Positions 58,071 to 64,000 of a stretch of DNA of 64,000 bases are shown here, in pieces. The DNA is from Litsea cubeba. Its lineage: Eukaryota > Streptophyta > Magnoliopsida > Laurales > Lauraceae. The notes under the pieces are model-generated. The model saw only the letters and a list, made by a program, of their open reading frames with translations, had not been told where the DNA came from and made no database searches. A program made the translations under genes and the position numbers. The stretch is taken from assembly GCA_012931725.1 (NCBI GenBank), contig CM022953.1:30015453-30079452 (forward strand). The letters run 5' to 3'. Numbering within the stretch: the first letter of the stretch is position 1; each line of letters starts with the position of its first letter.

Positions 58071-61000
58071 CTGCAAAGAGGACTTAAAATATATCATATA
58101 AATATCTGAAACCGAAATGCATAAAACTTTAGATATGCAATGTTTTTTCACACTTCTTTTTCTTTGTCTACACCAATTGTCTGGATGCATTTTAAGAGGG
58201 TGCATTACTCCATTTAGATGTTCACCAATCACAAACAGATTCAATATATTGGCATTACTGAGCTTACTGTGCAATTAGGGCAGCAAGGAATTGGAGATCA
58301 CATTAGATGGTTACTGATATTTTTCCTGTTTCGCCTGAATCGTTATCAGTGCTGCTCATGTTGATTCATGATATAAAATGAGGAAAAAGAAAGGAAGAAA
58401 AAGTGTCCCACCTAATACAATTCCAGTTTCTGTGCTTTACAGAACTCACAAAGAACATATAGCCAATTGCATTTTTGGGTGTTTTGCAATGTACTGGCAT
58501 GTCCTTTCAGTACAAGAGAGAAAAGTTATATGGCTATTTTACCCTACTAGCACACAAGAGAAGCAAAGAACAACATCATTCTACAACATAATAGTAAAAT
58601 TTCATTGTTGTTCAAAACACATGGACTCTCAAACAAATCTTCAGTAAGTAGAAAAGATTGTACCAGGAAAACCTTTTAATGACAACTCAAAAGAGTCATT
58701 ACTATAGTCTGACGTATTTTTTAAGATCGAGCCAGAGAAAGCATATGTCATGCTGACCTAAAATTATCTAAGATTAAGAATCATGTCATATGAACTCAGA
58801 TACATTCACATTTAAGAACAGGCAGACAACTCATACATGGCATCATCATCATCACTATCATTAACGAAACCTTAATCTATCAAGGGTGGCTCAACTTGTA
58901 CTGATGCATATAACATGCCAATTGAAATTATTAGAACCTATGCAAAGTGCCCAAATTCTGGTCCTTTTTTCTGCTTTCTGCTTTTTCCATTTCTGATAAG
59001 AGATGAATCAGGTAGCGGAGAAGATCAATGGAAATCCATCAAGTTGACAACTCTATGCCATTTCAACCACAATATAACTCTTCATCCTTAGACATAAGCA
59101 CATGCACATAGATATGAATATGAATGTTCCATGTAACCCCTTGCTGAATGGTTCTGCTGATTTCTTGGAAATTATCACTAAGATGTCCAATCTCTACGAA
59201 ATTAAAAAGATTATCAATCAGAACCACTCACATATTGACACCTCCAATAGAATTTACTACCTAGTAGTTATTCTAATAGTCTAATAGGAACTCATCTGAG
59301 GAATGCAACTCAGAAAACCAGCAGCAACCCTTGAGAATCTTTTTTATTTGTTTGTTTTTGGTGAAGTGTGGGAGGATTGAATCTACTCATAAATGCGTGG
59401 CATCGATTCCAATTCCATGTTTATTTCAAGAGTCTTTGTAAGTGGATTATTTTCCAATTCTAATCCACAGAAATGGTGGAATTAATCTGATTGACCCATT
59501 GTTCAAATCAAACAGGTTCTTTAGCCACGTTGCAGTTTACAGATAATTTATTTATCCATTTTGAAAGAGGGAAAAGGCGGTTCAAGTGGATTCTGTGTGT
59601 TTATATAGCTCTATGATAGGTTACTTAGTTTCTAGTCACTTTTATTCCACTTTTGATATTTCTTTGATAGGTCCTCACCAATGTTCATCCCAGGACATGT
59701 ATGTACTTCCTCATAATGAAGATTTCCTATACCATTCTCACCATATATGTGGTAGTATCTACAAATATATAGATACACATACAGATATAGTTGTTTCCCA
59801 GCAACAATAGAGAATCCCATTAGAAGTTTTCATTGAGATTGCCAAGGTTATGGTTAAACAGGTTATCTTTCAGGAAGGTTTAAATGCACTTCGTTTTCAG
59901 ATATATATTGCTCAACGGAGAAGTGATAGTTGGCTGGATCATCTATTTTCATCCACGGTGATCAAATGCTCCTCCTATCCTAATGAGCAATTCAAGTTTA
60001 ATATTCAGTGTGATGAGAGGGAAACCAGGCTCAGGTGGCATAGGTGGGCAACTCTTCAACGATGATGGAAAGACTGCACTTACACAACCTGTAAGCATCA
60101 GGGATCTAAACATGACAGAATTCATGGTAATTAGAAAGTCTTCGAAGATTTTCACCAAATCCTTTGTGGGTGCTCCTGTAATTGAAGGGGATGCCTTTAA
60201 TGCAGTAGGTTGGGTCAACAATTACAAAACATTACAAATGAGAAGAGGGACTTAAGGCGTGTCTATCTCTGCCTCTTACAAGAAAAGTGGAGATGAGGTG
60301 GCTAATTGCTTAAATAAATGTTGGATAGGACTCGGTGTAGAAAGGAGTCTAAAAGACTCAAAACAGCAATTATCAGTTAGAGGGACTAAAAAGATCAGTC
60401 TGTACAGTGTTCCTGAGGGACCTCTGCATTCACAAAATTTGATAAGTTCCTTCTTGTTTATTTATTTATTTTATGTTGTTCCTCCCTGGGGCCTTGGCCC
60501 TTTGGCATTAATTCTCGGCCACAATGTTTCTTGTAACTTGCTTTCTTTCAAATAAATTTCATATGCACGGTCTTGCAGAAGACTGCAGCATATGCTTGTA
60601 TGAACTTTGAGTTTTTCAAATCCCACTTGCTGATAATTCAGATGCAGTGTAAGCTTGAAAAGAATTATCCAACAACAACACCACAAAAATCAACAACAAC
60701 AACAACAATAAACAAAAATTGCATAGAAACAACAAGAATTGCATAGAAACAACACAAATTCGTTATAGTTGCAACACCAATATATCCTTCACATTTTATG
60801 CAGATTCCTTCTCAAGATTTGCATAGAAACAACACAAATTCATCATAGTTGCATCACCAATATATCCTTCCTAATGATTATTTAGTTCGCATTTTCTGCA
60901 GATTCCTTCCGAAATAAAATGCATAAATCACATGAACTCTTTGAACTGTAGTTAATTTTGATGAGCATCACCATTGCAATAAAAAACAACAGTTCTCATC

Positions 61001-61266
61001 ATTCCAGTTCTAACCATTAATGAACTTTCCTTCACCCATATTCATGTTTTATGAGCAAATCATTACACAAAAAGAACACCAAGAGTTTTCATTCAACAGA
61101 AAAAAATCATTCATATTGATAAGCCCAAAAATATACTGATGCCCGTAAAATAAATTTTTTCCTTTTTGCCGTATAAGAACTCTAAGAGCTTCTAAAAACA
61201 GAGAATCTTTTCATCTATGTTCAATAAACCCCCATTAAAAAAACCTGCATCTCGATATCAGAAATT

Positions 61267-61300
<34 letters not shown>

Positions 61301-61775
61301 ATATCCCAAACCATAGTTTACTTAAAAAAAAAAAAGGATTATTATACAATATAATTATGAATTTCAGTAATCCTGAGAAGATTGAATCTTTGAGATTGAT
61401 CTTTTGCGCTAAAACCCAGTAAAAAAAATTGAATCTTGCATTCAAATACCATAAAATTACAAAATCCCTACAACGCTAAACTCAAAAGTTAACCAAAAAG
61501 CCCAAACTTTAATGATGTCTGCAAAGAAAAGCTCGAGCCCTCCCAACTATCTTTCAGCACAAACCCCTTAAAAATCGAATCTTTCATCCAAATCTAAGAA
61601 AATTAGAAGAAACCCAACTCCTCAAACAGTCGAATTTCACCAAAAATCAAACCCATCACAAATTAAGAAATCCCAATAAAGACCAAACAAGACCTTCAAA
61701 TCTAAAAGTACCATGAGAAAACTAACAAGTACTCAAAGCCCAGAAGAAAATTAAAGACCAGAGTTCGATAATTAC
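58071..61775 (-). other. Probable 5'UTR intron of the GRAS gene (3.7 kb)
   Basis: The donor TTTCAG|GTAATT is at 61776/61775 and the acceptor CTCTTTGCAG|GTG at 58071/58070. The interior has no recognised gene. It holds a (CAA)n stretch (60667-60715), two related blocks of about 80 bp with GCATAGAAACAACACAAATTC (60739 and 60821), and an uninterrupted A run of 32 (61268-61299). Large leader introns are common in PAT1-type GRAS genes, but this one is inferred from signals only. Confidence 0.6.
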
Positions 61776-61880
61776 CTGAAAATCTGCTGACAATCACCAG
61801 AAGAATCAAAATAATCTCTTTCTTTTACACCTCTCTCTGTTCTATCTGCGACTGCAATGGTCTGTGACTGTGACGGAGGG
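61776..61880 (-). other. Probable non-coding first exon of the GRAS gene
   Basis: Lies about 30 bp after a TATA box and ends at a consensus donor. It contains a GAGAGAGG stretch typical of plant 5'UTRs. The transcription start is estimated. Confidence 0.55.
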
Positions 61881-61904
61881 AAAGAAAGCACTTGGAGCTG
61901 CTTC

Positions 61905-61914
61905 GTATTTATAG
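61905..61914 (-). promoter_or_regulatory. TATA box, probable GRAS promoter
   Basis: Minus strand CTATAAATAC, a strong plant TATA consensus, preceded by a GC-richer upstream stretch. Confidence 0.65.
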
Positions 61915-64000
61915 TAGTGGAGACTTAACGGAACGTTTGGAACAAGTAACGGTAACGGCTCCAATTAACGGCGACAACTGCCAAGTCCAAGTCCGCGTCT
62001 TTGACTAGCACTGACGGCGAACCGACCACAAAGATGGATGCTTGTTGGATCTTAGAATGCTGACCCAATAAATATATTAGTGGGCCCGGATTTGATATCG
62101 AATCCAAACCACTCAAGCCACTGACCCTGTGTTTTAATTATGGGCCCATCTATCTCCAGTACCAGGGGGCCCACGTTCACAAGTAATCATCTAAGATGTT
62201 TTGATCATAGTTGGGGCGTCGGCCGAACTGCGAAAGTTGGGCCCAAAAGATGGCCCATTGGAGGGGATCTATGAATGGGATCAAGTTAAGGGGTTGATCC
62301 AAAAGTAACCCTTGAGGCAGATTTCGACAAGTTTTCATGGGTTAAGTTCTGAATGCATTGACTCTTTCTGTCCTCGTTAGGACCAATTTATATATTAAAA
62401 AACGACCCATTTAGGTTCTGATTGTGGAAACTCTTTGCTTCATTTATGATGATTTAGATATTTCTATCAAAGTGCACAAATTATAAAAACAAATAGAACA
62501 TTCCTAGCTTGGGAATGATACCTTTCCACCCAAGCACTTGGTACTAATTGTTAGCATGATTTCAAATGTCACTCATCTATATATATATATATATATATAT
62601 TATGTTCAATTCACAAAGGAAACTTTTATGCCCAAACTTGGGCATCCTTAAATCCCCAAAATGTTACCTCTGTCTTGGGTCAGTTCAGGTCAAAATGGGT
62701 TGCTAGCGAGTTGAAAGTCAACTTATATATGAGTCACCAATTTTTAAAACGCGTTAAGTAACTTCAACACACATAAGCTGCTTTTAATGCAATAAGACCA
62801 TTCAACAAGACTCAACCAATAAAATTTTAGCTCAAACTCTATCTATTTCAAAAATTAAAACCTACATTTAGACCGGAAAATTAAATAGACTAGGTGCTTT
62901 TGCGGGTCTAGTAGGTTGACCCTAACCTAACTTCTTGTTTAAATGCAGATCAAGTTTTCATTATGTAAAAGCAGTCAGCGACGCGATTTCAATATGACCT
63001 GTGATATATAATTTTCTCTTACAAGGTTCAAACACATGGCAGCCACACTGTTCATAAAAGTGGAGCACTCTGAATTAAAGGCGTCCACAACTCCCTTATT
63101 GGAGAAAATTGCCCCAAGTATATTCAAAATTCATAATGGGCCGGGTCACGTTGATGGAATATGTGTGAATTAGGATTTAGGAAGACAGTACGGAATTACC
63201 ATGGCCCATGCCAAATCCATTGGTCCAAGGGAGAGCCAAATTAGTATCGGGATCCCACCGACCACCGTGACTCAGTGAGTGTAACAAATATGGTATGTTT
63301 TCTAGGGGGAAGCTGCGGCCGTCATATGAATAATTGAATGTGCATTGGAAATTAGATTCACACCTGGTTAAGATCACTTACGTCACTTGACGTGCACAAG
63401 CCCTTAACGTATGACACGTGGCTTATAAATTTATGGTTCGAGACTCACGTTTTGGAAATGCGGTTGATATTTATTATTTTTGTCAACCCGTAAATTTTCA
63501 TGAATCTTGGTGGATCCCACATCACTTACGTCATTTGGTTTTACATGCTGTTGTCATCATTATAGAGCTGTGAATTGGAGCAAAGAAAAAGTTGATAACA
63601 ATTATAAGGTGGACTTTATTCAAAATAGTGAATCTATTTTGTAAATAATTGTTCAACTAGCAATTTATTCTTTAGAGAATTTTTATAAATAAGGTTTTAA
63701 GTTTTTACCTATTTTATAAAAAAGCTCAAATTTTAAAATTTTTTAAATTAGGGACAATCGGTCATTTAAAAGTATTTTTTGATAACTATCTTCATCGTTT
63801 TTTTAACATTTTTAAGTTACTCTTTATTGAAACAAAACCCTTATTCACTACTTATATTTTTTTTGCCGTTTTTCTTCACTTGTGTTCTCACAATGATCCA
63901 CGAACGACCAACGTCCCTGTAGTGATTGGTGATATATAGTGATTGTGGAAGCGTGTCATGCTTTAAATGAAAAATAATTTAGATAATTTAAAAATACTGA
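61915..64000. other. Promoter flank, then intergenic
   Basis: The first 200 bp are likely GRAS promoter. A (TA)n run lies at 62578-62600. The rest is AT-rich with no gene recognised. Confidence 0.5.

Noticed and set aside
59840..60255. Open frames on both strands inside the GRAS leader intron
   Set aside because: No recognised domain or codon pattern; treated as intron sequence.

Overview
The window is a TE-dense intergenic-to-genic stretch of a flowering-plant nuclear genome. The evidence is spliced plant gene families (sesquiterpene synthase, lipid-transfer protein, bHLH, GRAS), plant-type Ty3/gypsy and Ty1/copia elements, a CACTA transposon and a Mutator-like element. Species cannot be fixed from sequence alone. 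A large, repeat-rich woody angiosperm, perhaps a magnoliid, is a guess.

Layout. (1) 1-7440: the 3' part of a Tat-lineage Ty3/gypsy element (RT, RNase H, second 'archaeal-type' RNase H, integrase), a 76-bp tandem array, an apparently intact three-exon gene on the opposite strand, and the 3' LTR. This LTR ends about 65 bp before the last exon of a TPS-a terpene synthase gene (7506-7799). (2) 7800-12298: intergenic, with diverged repeat blocks and a 412-bp rearranged copia insert that has its own target-site duplication. (3) 12304-30816: one LTR element on the minus strand with 3.2-kb LTRs and an ATAAG duplication. Only a remnant of Del/Tekay-type pol is left inside, so it is LARD-like. A 9.2-kb CACTA element (17681-26906) with both transposase-type genes sits inside it. 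(4) 30822-36122: two copies of a promoter-like segment, one headless and one in front of a small secreted 8-cysteine LTP-like gene. (5) 38197-41214: a Mutator-like element with about 400-bp terminal inverted repeats and a 9-bp duplication. It carries a piece of a WOX13-type homeobox gene (Pack-MULE). (6) 44065-45015: an intronless bHLH117-like gene. (7) 47317-52976: a complete but decayed Ty1/copia element on the minus strand. (8) 54026-54828: a MITE-like element. (9) 56165-61914: a PAT1-subfamily GRAS gene on the minus strand with a probable 3.7-kb 5'UTR intron.

The resident genes are independent plant genes, not an operon or a system: two regulators (bHLH, GRAS), one secreted lipid-binding-type protein and the tail of a terpene synthase. 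Most remaining DNA is mobile-element history. The clearest leads are the intact antisense gene in the Tat element, the WOX13 fragment in the MULE, the TSD-flanked chimeric copia mini-insert, and the nested CACTA with a composite 5' end.
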